The notes beneath the pieces were generated by a model. That model did no database searches and was not told where the DNA came from. It worked only from the letters and a program-made list of their open reading frames with translations. The translations under genes and the position numbers were made by a program. A stretch of DNA of 64,000 nucleotides from Progne subis subis (Eukaryota; Chordata; Aves; Passeriformes; Hirundinidae), in NCBI GenBank assembly GCA_022316685.1, contig JAKJHU010000030.1, forward strand, positions 6,579,058 to 6,643,057. The letters are read 5' to 3'. This document shows positions 13,305 to 27,649 of this stretch, one piece after another. Every line of letters begins with the position of its first letter. The stretch's first letter is position 1.

Positions 13305-15946
13305 CATTCTTCTTCCAGAAGTCAGGGAAAACCTTTGAATATTTTGACATGTATCCACAGTTTAGGCTCCTGCAACTGAGTTTTTTTCTAATCTAAATAA
13401 AGCAATTTTCTTCATTTTTCTTGCATCTTCTACTCATTTCTAACCAGATGTAGATTTGGACTACTGAGAGAGCTTGGTATCAATATTCTCTTTTTCAGGA
13501 ATTGTTCTACATGTCATGTTCATGTACAATGAAAATGTATTTGCCGCTCACTGCTGGCTGAAAAATCTCATCAGAAGTGATCAATTATATGTTAGAAAAT
13601 TGGGAAGTATTTCAGATGAAATACAGTAGGAGTCTTTTGCAGTTCTAGGTTTATTTAAAAGTTCCATTAAGAAGCTTCTTTAGCTGTACCTATCTGCACA
13701 TCAGTTGAACAAATAGTGGTATCACACATCCCTGGATTTACCTTCAAGCAAGGTCAGGAGCAAGAGAAGATGAAATCTTTGATAGGCAATTCACAAAAGA
13801 GTTAAAGAAGTGAAAGGATTTTTAAAACCAAATGTTGAGTGGGAAAAAAAAGCAATTTTTACAGTAAATCTGATGATATGCCTATAATTAAGTCACATAG
13901 GTTAAAGGCTTGTTATGCTAAAATTAACATATGGTAAATACATCCATTGAATTTCACTGAGATTCGTATGATGATTACATATAAAATTCCATGTAATGAG
14001 ATATATTTATCATCAAAAGGTCTTTGGCCTTTAAGAAAATGTTACAACAATTATCCTGTGAACGTGAAAAGTCAATAGAGGTATAAATGCATGTCTTTAT
14101 GCCATTATTGTGACTGGATTAATTTCAACAAGACCAGCCCAGCTGACATTAAGCCATCAAGGGGGAAACCTAGTGTTACTCATACAGCCTCTCAGCATGC
14201 CCTCTTGTCTCTCCTTGTCTGCTTGGACCGACAGAATGAATTTTTTCTTCCTTTTATAATCACAGCTATGGAGTTCCATAGTAAGTACTGCAAGATATAC
14301 TGTCCTAGAGCTCTTACAAAGTTTTTTTTTCCTCTTGGATTTCCCAAATATCTCAATTACAAACATTGTATTAGACAGCAAACACTAAATTTCAGCAGTC
14401 ACTATTGTGATTTGGAGTGGCATATTACTATTAAGCAGCAAGTTCAGGCTCATAAACATGAGGGCAAATAAACTGTGGAGTAATAGCAGAATAATAATTT
14501 TCTGACATTTCTGTGAAAGAGATGCAAAAATGAAGATGGGGTAGGTATCTATAGGTATGCATGAACAAGCAGTAAAGGGACATCAAATAGATATACACAC
14601 ACAGATGGCACACCAACCTGCCCACCCCTTCTCTAGAAGAGCAAAAACACCCATAAAGGAATGTTTTCAGATCTTTATTTTTCTAGCCTGAAGTGTTTTG
14701 TACCAATTAGTTATTTTCTTCTTGAAATATAGCTTTCTATGTTGCTTAGTATCTAAAATTTCCAGTCTCAGTCTTTCAGTCACTGGTATTTAGTAACATG
14801 CATTTGGATGTCCTGTTTGACCACAAACACTGCCTTTAAGGAGACTGAAAGCAGATTTAGAATAGATTGTCTGCCTTGGACCCTGAGAGGGCTTGCACCT
14901 TGCTTTCAAGCACAGGAGCAGCCTGATGTAATTTTTATTTACTAAGTATTTTTGTTTTAACATTTGCAACAGCAGTGTTATATCATTTGACCCTTTTACA
15001 TCAACAGCAATATTCAGTCACAAGGGGATATAATTATAAAAAATCAATAACACTCTTCTTCAGTGGATTAAACAAAGACGTTTTTTTACTTCTTTTCCAG
15101 TTTGCAAAATGTTGGGAATTTGATGGAGACCTAGATGACTATTTACTCATAGTTTATTTATTTCTCTTTCTTGAGCGACATTCTACATTGCAGATTCTTG
15201 CTTTCCACTGTTGTCTTGCAAAAGCCAGTGAAAGGCAGGAAGAAAATACATGTATTTCTCACCACTACTTATTATTTCACATTATTACTTTTTCTCCCCA
15301 AACTGATTTTTACATTTAATAGGATACCAAACAACTAAGTATACTGTTCTTGTCTATAAATTGCAAATTAAGTTTAGCTATGAGCTCTTGTTTGGAAGTA
15401 TTGAAGTTTACACTGTATTATATTTAAAGACAGCTGTCCTTTGTGGAATTTTAAAATAGGCTATTTTTTATCAAAGGTTTTCCTTTCATGTCCTTTGATT
15501 ACTAAGCTATATAAGTTAACCAAAGATAACTAAGCATTAACCCATGTTGCAGTTTTTATCTCCTTTGGCAATCCCATGAGACTTCAGCTAAGTACATTAA
15601 ATGGAGCATAAATCTTTTAGTTGTTTTCATTAAGTCACATATTTAGAATACATATCCCAGTTTATTTGATCAATTGTAAAATATTAGCTGTTGCAGTGAA
15701 GATTTGTGACATGGTTTGCAGCAAGTGAACAAACATTTCTGCAGAGCGCTTAAAATTTTTGCTGGAATGCATGGATAAGTTACAACAATTAGGTTTTGGA
15801 ACAGCCATTTGAGAGGTTTTTTCCTTCATGAAACTTGCAAATGTATGCTTAAAGGCCAGTAATACCAACAGGCAAGCTTTGAAGATAATTCTAATATCAG
15901 CTTAATATTCTTGGTTTGCATTTCTGTTAATTTTCCCGGTTTTCCT

Positions 15947-15950
<4 letters not shown>
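13305..15950. other. Unique noncoding sequence
   Basis: Contains plus-strand frames of 126 codons (14,091-14,471) and 114 codons (14,975-15,319). Both have AT-rich, hydrophobic or low-information translations without domains or splice context, so I treat them as chance. No mobile element recognised. Confidence 0.5.

Positions 15951-15980
<30 letters not shown>
15951..15980 (+). repeat. T30 homopolymer
   Basis: Uninterrupted run of 30 T, followed by an AT-rich segment. No retroposon body is recognisable on either side, so it is not assigned as a poly(A) tail. Confidence 0.95.
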
Positions 15981-15984
<4 letters not shown>

Positions 15985-18900
15985 ATTTATCTATTGGCCA
16001 GCCACAAACCCCAAGAAGAACACTAGCTGTAAAAGGGCAGGTATTGGGAATAGAACTTTTAGTGCATGGTGGGGCTTACCATAGCTTCCTAAAAAACTCC
16101 ATATTCAACTTGTTTCTGATATTACACTATGATAAAGTAGTAGTTACGATAAGTATTAATAAATTCATTATTTGTGTTGTGGGGGTGATCTGAATATAAG
16201 ATTTATATTGAATAATTTATTGAAAGCTTTTGTCCTTGAAATAATATTTTGCACTTTCAAATTTGTTTTTGTCTAAGACTTTGACATTGTTCTGCAAGGA
16301 TTAGTATCATACATCTCAATACACAGCAGAAAAAGTTTTATTTTTGCGTTTACAGAAAGGGAAGGTCAGGTTCTAAGGCACTACACTATTTGTTCCAAGC
16401 TACAGACAATAGAAAAAAATAAGTTTAATGCCAAAAGGTATGGACTTCAGATAGAGCCTTGCACTGATATGATCCTTCATATCCTTGGGTCTTTTGTGAC
16501 TCTTGTGTTTTGAAAGAGAACAGTTTAGCTCCTTGGCTAAATTGCCTGGAGTAGAGAGTCTAGTGTAAGCTTTTTGCTTATCCATAGTGATCCTGAATGT
16601 TTAATCAGGCCAGTGTCCTATTATTTTTTCCTGACTATTTTATGTGAGGATCCCTGTCGAAATCAGCAAGGCAGTTAATGAAATAGGAAATTTCCCAAAT
16701 GAACAAATAATTTTGCATTACTTTGTTAAGTAGTTTTGAAATCATACTTTTAAGCTTGTGTCTAAACCATGTTGGTTTGCAAAATTTCAGTGCCAAGGGA
16801 AGAATTATAACGTTTACTTGAAAAGTGCTCTTAAAGCATAACCTATACTACCATTTCAATGTTTCTGACCATATGCTTAGGATATATGTATTTGTCAATA
16901 CACAATAGTAATGCAGAAATTCAGACTATCTGCAGAACTAGGTAACAATTTGACAAGAACGACACATGTACAAAGCAGTGTTCACATTTAAAACTTTAAA
17001 AGAAAATGCCATACAGAGATTTTTTTGTACTTTACCAATATAATCCTACAGTAATTCTGTTTAGTTTCACAAGTGTTCAGAGAGATTACGTGAATGTCCA
17101 GTTTTTGTTTAAAAATTTTAACTGTGTATTTGCAGAAACATTCAGTCAGCAGCTCAAATGACACAAATATTCAGTCAGCATTTTGAAATTTAGAAGCATA
17201 CAATCAAGTTGGTAATAGCCCTTCATATTCTTTAGAAACATTGATAAAACTTGATTCTTAGTAATAGCCGATGTGGTAGTTACAAAGCAAAAGCGGGACA
17301 TTTTCACGTGCCCCAAATCTTTTTTATATAAAAGTCATAGCTTCAACCTCATTCATGATAGCTGCAGGTCTTTACAGCACTGGGAGGTCTGCAATTTCTT
17401 CTTTAGCTGTGCATCCTTTGCTAAATTATTTAGCTCCTACTAACTCAGCAACAAAAGGCTTTAGCTACCAAATATTTTGAATCTTGGTCTGGAATTCCTT
17501 GTTTTCTGTAAGAAAAACAGTTAAGTAATGCTCCACAAATGCAAGAGAGCTGTGCGTTGCACATTCTAGGGACCATTATGCAGGCCAGTTTTACTATCAG
17601 TAACACACCATTTGGGAATCAGTAACACGTTGTTAAAAACTTGTGTACAACAGTCTTTTTTTGGCAGTGAAATACCCCCTTTGTGTTAATATACACTGCA
17701 GTTCTGCTTATTTTAAGCATGCTATACATTAAGTAGATATAATAGGTTGGCATTCATTGACAAATTAAGTGAGTCGATTAGAAATCTGAAATCTGCATGG
17801 ACCTTCATTATGTTTGTCATGAATTGTAGGCCTAAAAAAGTGGTTTTCAGATAAAAGACACAAAACATGAAAGTGAAGAGGAGGCTGATAACCCTTTCTG
17901 AAGGAAGAGCTATTAGTAAGTCTCATTGCTTAGCCATCTAGTAAACACTTCAATGACTTCTGATTACTATTAACCGACAGAATGATGTTTTTCTCAGCAA
18001 AAAAGGGAACTAATGTTTCCCAAGCTGTGAATTTCACTTCAGTAGAAAGACAGTAGCTTGGTAAGACAACTATGCAAATGTTAGCCAGTTTAAGAAAGAA
18101 GAATAGGCAAATTTCCCCTCTGTTGAACTACCTGTTTTATCCAAGGCAATTAAAGTGTTCTCAATAGAAACCACAGCCTTTTAAATATATATTTGATCAG
18201 ATCCAAGGTGGTCATTTTTAGAGTCACTTGTTCATTGAGTCTTCTTAAATTAGTCATATGTGAACATCACATCTCTCACTTACATGCATTTGGTTTAGTA
18301 TTTTCTCAGAAAAAAATGTGGGGTTTTTAGTTGCTTAGAATGTATCTAGATTTATAACTAGGTGATGAAGTGAGGTCTCATACAGCCTAGAAGCAGGAGA
18401 AAAATTCTTAGCCAACACTCATACCCTGGCTCTATGGAAGCCCTGACAGCATAATTTAGGATTGCCTTAAACTGGCTCTAAGGTTCATCCAATTAGCTGG
18501 AGTTCAAAGATGCTTCCTTATAAGCAAAGCACTGCCAAACAGAGAAAAAATATATTACTCTTTCCTCATCCATGCTCCTATGGAAAAAGCATAAATGCAC
18601 TCTTTGAGAACAGAACTTTTAAGAAAAGGTAATATGTAGGTGAAAAAACAAGCATACTTCCAGTTTCACATCCATTCTTTGAGTAATTCACGTATTTTGT
18701 TTCAGTTACACTTTTAGACCATCATGGCTGTAAGAGCAATTGAAATACCCATGTCCCAAGGCAGTTATGAACATTTATTTTCAAAGGAGGCAGTTTCATC
18801 AATGTTGTCAAAAGCAATGTTAAAATAAATGAAATACCACCAGATAGGTACAGCTTGATTCATTTTATGAGGGTAGAGGACATGAACAACTGAAATTGTC

Positions 18901-21900
18901 TTCTAGGGTATGTAGAGCATAAGCCACAGGAAATCTAGCCATGCGATTACTCTCCTGTTTGAGTCTACATCCATCAAAATGATGTTGCTGATACAACTTT
19001 GATCAAAAACTACTTGACAGAGAAAATAATTCACATCATATTATGCAGATGAAGTTTATCTCTGTTGTGTTAGAGTATATCTACTACTCTAGCATCTGGG
19101 TACTAGGAAACTATTTATAGCTATTAAAAAAATCCTCTTTGTGTTTCATTACTTCAGCCATACTGCAGTAAAACACATTAATATAACAAAATACTTGGTA
19201 TACAGAAAAATACTTGTTGTGCAGCAAAATTTCCACCATAATTTTAAAAGGAAACTCAAGTAAAATCTTGCAACATCTATTGAATAGTAGAAATCCAATA
19301 AAACTGGAAAACACAGTCACCTCATAAATATGTTAAACCATGAACATAGTTCTTCACTGTTTCCCAGTAGATGTGAATAGTTCATCAGAAGAAGCAATAC
19401 ATTTCTTTATTTACTAGGTAATCATAAGCAGAGTTAACCCTTTAAGTATTTCTCTGCTGCCAAAAAGGAGGTTTCTAATTAACAGATCTATCTTGTCATT
19501 TTTAACACTTACTCATATTAAGGAGTGTAAAACACTTCTGGCTTGTTTAATATGCAAATAATAATTTGGATAGTTTATGAGGCAGCTTACAGGTCCAAGG
19601 TCCTGGGGAGAACCAGTCTGTTCTTCAGTACGGGTAGGTCATAAAACAGAGAACTGTCATAATGTAGGCATAAACACAAAGAACCCTACATGTAAAACCT
19701 TCAATGACTTTACTATGTGTTGAAGATAAACTGCTTTGTTGAGTGTGAAAATATGCATTACCTGTTAGTTTTGGATACATTGTGTCTTTATTCAACGTAG
19801 CTCTTGAAGAAAAACCAAGTAAATACTGTATAAAACCACTGAAACTTTCAAATGCTTCAAGGAGCGCTTGAAACAGTAATTGAAATATCATTAGGTGTGC
19901 TAAAATATAGCTTTTGGGTCAGTTTGGTGGCCTGTTATTACCACTGTCATGAGTTTTATCGTTATTTTAGTTATTTGATCTAATTTTAGGATGACAGGAT
20001 GTCACATCTGTAAGTGGTACATAAACATGGTCGGTCCCTCTGCAAAGGTTGATGAAGCACAGACTTAATAAAACCTTCCCTAGCTCTGCCTCAGTCAACA
20101 TAGGAATCCTAGCAACAGTCAAGTTTGCAGAAAAGGAAGAAAGGGGATGGTGACTTTCTGCATTAATCAGCGATGCCGAGTATATATATATTTACTGTAG
20201 TTAGGATAAGCTATATTTGGTGCATATTTTGTGACTAAACAGTGCAAATATAAGCAAGTCCTAACCATAAAAAGCAACTTTCTCTGCTTTCTTCTGACTA
20301 TTACAGAAAAACATCCTGTTCTTTTCAGCCTTTGATATCCAAGGGGCCAAGTGCTAGCCTTGAGCAGTTTTGATTCCCCTTTACATGCTCAATGTTCTTC
20401 AAGTTCTGAGGCCTGTGGCCATAGACTTAATGGAACTTAGAGGTTGGATCTTAATGCTGATAGTTCTGAACAATACATTTGAGTCATCAAGCACTTCAGG
20501 AAGAAGTAGACTTCTGTCCAAAGAGATAGATTCTTGAAAAAAGTGAATTACTGACAAAAGATTAATGAAGCTGGTGAGAAGAGCCAGAAACAATTTATGT
20601 TCTATTTACAACTGCATCTTGAGCTTTGTGGGAAAGGGGTTGTTCAGCTGTGCTAATTAATTGTCAGATTAGAATGTTTTTTGGTTTTTTTTCTTCCAGT
20701 ATAAAATCACAAGAATTTCATCTGGGAAAATTCAGAATGCTTAAATTTCCATAGTCCATATGTTTTCCTTATTGTGTAAAAATTTTACTGCTTTCATCTA
20801 CAAGTGGATTTCTTACTTAGCAAAACCTTTAAGATTATCAATAGCTTCTACATGGGTTTTATATTTTTATGAAAAGTTAGTGTCAACTTTAAAATATCCA
20901 AGGATTCAAAACCAAACTAGGATTACAATCTCTTTTCACAATGTTTTGAGAGGCTTCAGCACAAGGAAACTAAAGTGATCTAAAATGACCTGCAGAGTGC
21001 TTTGGGAAATAATAGCTTTTTCACTTTTCTGTAGTAATTTTTTAATAAGATATGGATTCTGATTGTGCATGGAAGTTCATAATCTCTCTTCTGTATCTTA
21101 GTTTTCCGTTCGATTTTCTCCTTTTTGTATTTACTCAGCTCAGCTTAACTAGAACCATTTCATGTCTCTCTCCACTTTATGGTGTGATGAATGCAGCCAT
21201 TCTTCTCTCCCCATCATTACAGCTGGTCTTTGATCCAGTACATCTAATTTATATTTACCAACTATCACCTACCATCAAAACTGTATTGGAAAGGAGGTGC
21301 ACCTGAGCTGAATTAATTTCTTTTGATGGAGTTTGAGACTATTTTAAGACTTGTGGTTAGGATACATATTCCTCTTAAGAGAACACAACAGAGCCATGTT
21401 CTAATTGGTGCTACCAAGAACTTGGTTTGTGTCAACACATCATACATATTTCAAAATTCCTCAAATATTAGATTTGGATACACTTATTTGTTAATCATTT
21501 TATCAGAAAGGTTATTTTCCTTCCTAAATTGTGATGTGTGTTATACATATACAAATGTTATTTGTATTTGTAGCACAATCCTGATCATAAGTCATAATAA
21601 AACTTTAAAGACATAGCCAGCCAATAGACTGTAGAAATATCTCAGATGATTCTGATCCCTACTCTTCCACTAGATGAATTGTTACGCATACGTAAATTTA
21701 CTTGGTTTATCTCCTATTTAGATATGTCTTCATTACACAGTAAGACAATGCACAATGTGCAATTAACATTCTTAAAGTTATAGGTGTACTTTCCTTATAT
21801 CTGTATACAACCATCAAAAAATCTATCACAAGTTTTCTTTAGACAATTCATTCATAAGTTACTCCTCTATTTTATTGCTGATTTTTTCTTTACATTATAT

Positions 21901-22976
21901 ATATCTTTACGTTGTATATACATATACATATACATTTCTTTACATTATATATATCAAATAAGAAAATTGGACATCGTCTGTGAAATTGTTAGATGAAGCT
22001 GTGAAGTATGTGTTACATTACCAATTCTCCTATATGTGATTTGAAATATTGTTGCACTAAGGAGGACTGGTTCAAATAAATACACACTGCTGATATAACT
22101 TATTCTTGGGGGTGTCGGCTATATGTTAAGATATTGCATCTAAATTCAGGACTCTTCAAGCAGGTGTCCACATGGGCGCTAATGTGCCTAAGCTTCTCTT
22201 ATAATTAATACAGAATGTAATTAATAGAGACTGAAGAGTGACTATGCTCATCTTAAGCAGAGATCTACCATGTGTTTAGAAAATGCCCACTTGGGTTTTT
22301 TATAAGTTGTTATGTTTTATTATATTTATCAAGAAAACAAAAATGAGAAGGTAGGTATCTCAGTTCCTGGAAACTCACCACACTCCACTCAGTCAAAGGA
22401 CACAGAAGCTGTCTCTCACTAAAGGGACTTAACTGAGGAAACCTGACTTGTCTGAATGTTCTATACTATTCTGGGAAAGCCCACTGATTTGGGAAAATCT
22501 TCTGTCTCAAAGCTGGAAGGATAGAAGTCTAGAAAGTCACAGTTCATACTGAGTACTGCAGAACTTCCATTCTCCTGGCTTTGGCCGGAGATTCATTAGA
22601 AGCAAATGGTATAGGCTGCTCTAGGTTGTGCTCAGCTGGCAGGAAGCCTGAAAGCTCTCCAGTCCTCTGGCCAAGGCAGTCCAAGGCAGTACTGTCCCAG
22701 TCAGTGAATCTCAAAGACCTTTGTGTCCTAACAGCCTGGTCCATTCCACTGAAATTCTTTTTCTGTATTGATGAGAACTCATAAAATTCAACATATATTT
22801 AGCATAAGAAAAATATATTAAGAATTTCCTAGGTTAGAGGCTGTAGCTATTTCCTCTTAATGCAGCATGCTTGTTTCATGTCACAGGATGAGGAGTGGCA
22901 GAACAATCTGAGTTTGACCTTGTGGTGTATGTGCCAAAAGCAGCTAATCTGATCATTTGGAAGAGTCTCAGATAGG
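15981..22976. other. Unique AT-rich noncoding sequence
   Basis: Seven kilobases without a recognised gene or transposon. Minor items are ATTCAGTCAGCA occurring twice 30 bases apart (17,140 and 17,170), a short TA repeat near 20,180, and a 21-base exact direct repeat at 21,885 and 21,935. All ATG frames are below 100 codons. Confidence 0.5.
21885..21955 (+). repeat. 21-base direct repeat, 50-base period
   Basis: A 21-base string beginning TTTCTTTACATTATATA occurs exactly at 21,885-21,905 and 21,935-21,955. The two copies are separated by TA/CATA-rich sequence. A local tandem duplication or slippage event explains it. Confidence 0.8.
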
Positions 22977-23016
22977 AAAAAAAAAAAAAAAAAAAAAAAG
23001 AAAAAAAAATTTTTTT
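22977..23016 (+). repeat. A-rich tract (A23-G-A9-T7)
   Basis: A run of 23 A, one G, nine A, then seven T. The A/T junction can form a small hairpin. No retroposon body recognised upstream. Confidence 0.95.
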
Positions 23017-26000
23017 AGGCGTAAAATTCCTGCCAAATTATTTGTAGTTCAAATTTTGTGCAGAAGGCTGAAATAGACAGCATGCAGCACACAGGAGAGA
23101 CTTTAAGAGCTGAGGACTTACATAACACCTCAGGAAATAATGTAACAACCAGTTATAGCAAGGTCAGTGGTGGATTTACAGTGGGCGCATGAAAAAATGC
23201 AGAGTCCTGTACTTCTTCCTCCCCATTCAGATCCCATTAGTGTGACCTGCCCTGGTTGGAGAAATGATCCATAGTGACTCTACAGTCTGCTCCTCACCCT
23301 GTCCCCATCGCAGCTGCATCCAGTCACCATCTCACCATGGGGCTGACGACAGGTTGTTCACTGATAATGACCCACACTTCATAACTCTTTTTTTTTTCAG
23401 TTGTCCCTGATAGATCATCAGTTCCAGCAAACATGTGCAAGGCAGTGGCGGAACTGTAGGAAGAGACATTATTAGCAAAAGCAGAGTCAAGGCCAAAGAC
23501 CCAGGCACAGTCAAGGCACCTGTATTTTCTCATGTTAGAATATAATAATAACAACACAGAAATTCATGCTAAAGGGTTGATACAATCTTCTTCTATCTTT
23601 GATTTAGAATAAAATCAAAAGTTGTTACAACAATCAGGGTCTATTGGCCTTAGTCAAGCAAGAGAATTAACTTCATCCTTTTCACGTATTTCAAGCTAGA
23701 AAACAAACACTCACCTAGGCGTTGTATCTATCTGTTCAACGTTTATTATAGCCAGAGCCCTGTTAATTAGATGCTGTGAAGGAATTTACTCCCTATCATT
23801 TGCCAGGATTCACACAGGAAGACAGCACCTTATACAATGCATCACATCAGAGAAATCTATTTAATCATTTGCTTTATTATTCAGGGAGTGTAAAACTTCT
23901 TCGCATGGTATTATGATGCTGTGTATTCACAGTCCCTAGACAGCGCAGAGTAAAACAGTTAAAGCATTAGCAACCTTGAGTCTACAAAAACCCTGAGACT
24001 AGTTTAACCAAAAAGATTTTTTAAAAGGATACAATTTAGGGCTTTTTTTCCATTATTGTGATTTTTTTGTTTTTCTGAGTTTTTTGTTTTCATTTGGGTA
24101 AATGTCAAGATTTCCTTAGTCTCTGCATGGCCTGGGACTCCATTTTAATGCATATATTTCTGTTATTTCTTGATTCCAAGAGATGAGAATTTTGAGGGAA
24201 AAAACCAACAAGGCAAATCCCAAAACAAAAATCCAAGCTAAATCCAAAGCACAACAAACCAAACAAACCAAAAAAACAAGGAAGGAGTATAGCAGAATCC
24301 TAATGTAGTCAGGCATTTTGCCTATATTTTATCCTCTGCAAGTGACAAGCCCCACTCAAAATAGGGGCTTTTAATTCAAAATGCCAGTTTTTATTGTTAT
24401 CCAAACTAGGGCAATTAATAACTTCTTATACAGAAAAAAAAAAAAAATGAAATAATTGGATCAAAGTGCAGAGAGGTCACAAGCAGGGAAGAAAGCCCTA
24501 CAACCATCTGAGTCCCCAGGTCTGTCTCTGCTTCCCTGCTTGGTTCAGGCCACTCAGAAACTGTCAGCTGGATTGCACCCATTCTGCACACTCCTCTTTT
24601 GTCCTTGAGCTTTTGCTTTGTCCATCACCTCAAACAGCTACCTGTGCATTTCTTCCCTTTACTTCCCAGTATTCCCTCCTGAGAATCCCAGATCATCTCT
24701 ATGAGACCCTGTATTTTTGTCCCCACACAGGATGAATTTCAGATTCAGTTTCTCCATGAGTCCCTCAGCTGCTGAGACAGTGCAACATTCCCCTTCCTCC
24801 AGGACTCACCCCTGACCAAGTCACTCTCCTGTAACCAAGGAAAAATCAAAGCAGACACCAATCTCTGTTTCGCAAGACTGATTTTACTCTAAAATCAAGT
24901 TGGCAATATATACTTTGCATATGTCCTTTGTGACCTGCTGTGCTAACCTCTGAGTTGGACCAATGCCTGTTTCCACAGCCTTGCTCCTGATTTCAAGTAG
25001 ATTGCCATGTTTTATGTGTGTATGCAAATATGTATATCACCATTTTGTGCTTTACATTGTGTATTTTCACATGCATCTCACTATGCATCTACCGCTATGA
25101 TATCTGCTGAACTCACAAGTAGTACAGTTTGAAGCTCTGCATGCATAATGCAAATGATAGCATGGCATATATATGTATATATATACAGAACAAAAAGAAA
25201 GTCATTATAGAAGTAGAAGGTAATTTTATAGTCATGCTTACTCTTTCAGTAATCAAACATATTTGCTAGTTTATTATGTAAATTAAATATATTCTGCCAT
25301 TGTGTTGCTCTCTGAACCCCACAGTAGGTGGCATCCCACTTTCCATGAGAAACACAATATATGAACATTTCTAATTTGCTTGATTAGATCTTGTATGATG
25401 ATTTTTAAAAGGTCAGTAAATGATACTAAATGTTTACCAGATATGTTACCCACTGAATTATCAGTACTTAAAAGTTATTGCTAAGCCTAATGATAATTAA
25501 AATTTTTGTATTCATCTCTCATGGCTCCTTTAATAAGGATTCTGAGAATAGTTTAGGACATACCATACATGATCACACTATCAACTTATTTTCCAGTTTA
25601 AGATGGAAATGACATATAAAATTTGATCCAAATTAGCGGTTAAAGATATCTCTCCTCCATCTCTAAAACACTATCATCCAAATACAAATATAAATTAGAT
25701 ACAAATCTGCTTAGCAGCAGATGGGGCTGTTATGTGCTGATATATTGTCTATGTAGCAAGTGAAGGGCCTTGGAAGTAAATCCTTTGTAGGCATTTCAAA
25801 GTGAAGAGTATAATCCAAATATAAGCTAATAAACTTTGTAAGGAATAAGCCTTTGAAACTCAGGACAAGAAAACTCTCTCACTTCAGGAGAAATGTTTTT
25901 CTTTCTGTAGCTAAGCAATCACTTAGCTGATATTTGAATCTTAACTTATGTTTCCTGAAGTGGTTCTTTGATCCAATACTTCTCAGTCAAAATCCACTAT

Positions 26001-27649
26001 TGTAAGTTTATATATGGGATAGAAAAGTGACCTCAGAATGTCACACCATGTGTTTCTCATGAGTTGTTAGCATGCTATTCCCTATGATTAGAAACTGCAA
26101 GATTCCCCTGTGTAGAATGATCTGATGATATCATGAGACTTGCATTTCTCTGGATCTTTAGCTACTTCATAAAGACAATGCAGAACAGATTCTTTTTCTT
26201 TTTTTTTTCCCCTCCAAATAAATGTAAACCCTCTATATCATCAGAATAACGGAATTCAGTGTAAAGCAAGAGGACAGTAGTTGATTCAAGCTGATGTTCT
26301 GGGGCAAGGACTGGATATTCAGTTAATTGTCTACAAATGACTAATAAATGATAACTAGATAAATGATACTGCAAAGCACAATGCACCTTTGAAAGACTGA
26401 CTCTATGTCAAAATGAAAGCAGAGGCCTGCAAACCACGAAGCACAAACTGCTGTGTACGTAAACGCAGTGTCGGTAGGCTCGGTGGATGTGTGTGCTCCA
26501 CCCAGGCAAGTGCAGCGGGGTGCGCTGCCCGTGGGCACTGCGTGCTGCCCTCTGCAACATATGGGCAGGTAGCACGGGACTGGGCAGAAGAGGAATTCAA
26601 GATATGGTGATAAACTGCCAGGAAAGGTTGGGTTTGAGGGTGGGAGGAATCTCAAAATAAATCCCAGGACTTCAGGCAGCAGGGCTTTAGGTGAATTGGC
26701 ATCTGAGAGAGGGATGAAGAGTACGGAAGGTGGGTTACAGGTGTTCTTCCTAGTTACAGAGCTGAACTGTAGCCTCAAAGGAGGCTGCCTTTTCTCTGAA
26801 GGAAGAAAAGTGCAGTAGTTATGTCTATTCCTATAAACTGTGGGGAATGAGATTATACGGGGGTGGAGTGGAAGGAGGAACAGAATTAAGAGATGGGTGA
26901 AAGCCTTAGGGTTCCCACACACACACACCAGCTAATCTCCCGAGACCACATGTCTTGGAAGAGGAAGAGCTCATGCTATGATGCCTGGGGCTCTTCCACT
27001 GCTGAGCTGCACACTCTTCCTGCTGTGACAATAACTCCTTTGGAGGAAATGCTAGAGGGAAGGAGGAAAGGATGAAACTAGGAGCTTTTTGGGATTATCA
27101 TCAAATATTCACCCTGGACATAGTCAGGATGCAAGTGTCCAGTGTTAGCCTGTAAATAAAAATGAAAAGCAATGACTACAATGTTAAGACGCCACAGGAA
27201 AAAAAAACACCTTTATTTGACTTTGTGACTCTGTGACTTTATTTGCAAGAGCTGTCCATTTCCTTTTTCCGCTCTGTCTTGATGCAGAGCATGCTGTGCA
27301 ATAAGGACTTGGTGAATATAGTTGTTTCTGAGTTTCTTAGCTCTGAGCACCTCCGAAAAGTTCAGGAATGACTTTCAATCAGGCATTTTTAAATTGTTTT
27401 TAATTTATCTAAAAACTAAGCTAAAGAGTTTAATTAACAGGCTCAGAGTAATAGTTATACCATTTTTTGTCTGCTATCAGCTTTTGCTTTTATTTACAAT
27501 GGGAGTCCCCCTTGTATCTCCTTTCCCACAGGGCCCACTATCACTAATATTTCTGTGATCTGTGAATAAACCAAAATTTAAAGTTAGTACTTACAATCAA
27601 TGCAAATTAATGATTTCTTAAAAAAAATATTTCAATCAGGAAAAGCAGC
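23017..27649. other. Noncoding sequence with a CpG-dense patch
   Basis: Mostly unique DNA. An A/C-rich low-complexity patch lies near 24,200-24,285. Around 26,450-26,580 the sequence is unusually GC- and CpG-rich for this window and lies under a 195-codon minus-strand frame (26,341-26,928) that I do not recognise. A short CA repeat is at 26,918-26,930. Confidence 0.5.

Noticed and set aside
13033..13350. 105-codon minus and 72-codon plus frames
   Set aside because: Lie inside the noncoding 3' end of a CR1 element.
14091..15319. 126- and 114-codon plus frames
   Set aside because: No domains, ordinary AT-rich composition, no splice or promoter support. Length is within chance for this many frames.
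15951..15980. T30 run as the tail of a minus-strand retroposon
   Set aside because: The sequence to its right shows no retroposon or processed-gene resemblance and no target duplication.
23385..23480. Acceptor-like T-rich CAG followed by 23 open codons
   Set aside because: Stops quickly, no recognisable peptide, no partner exon.
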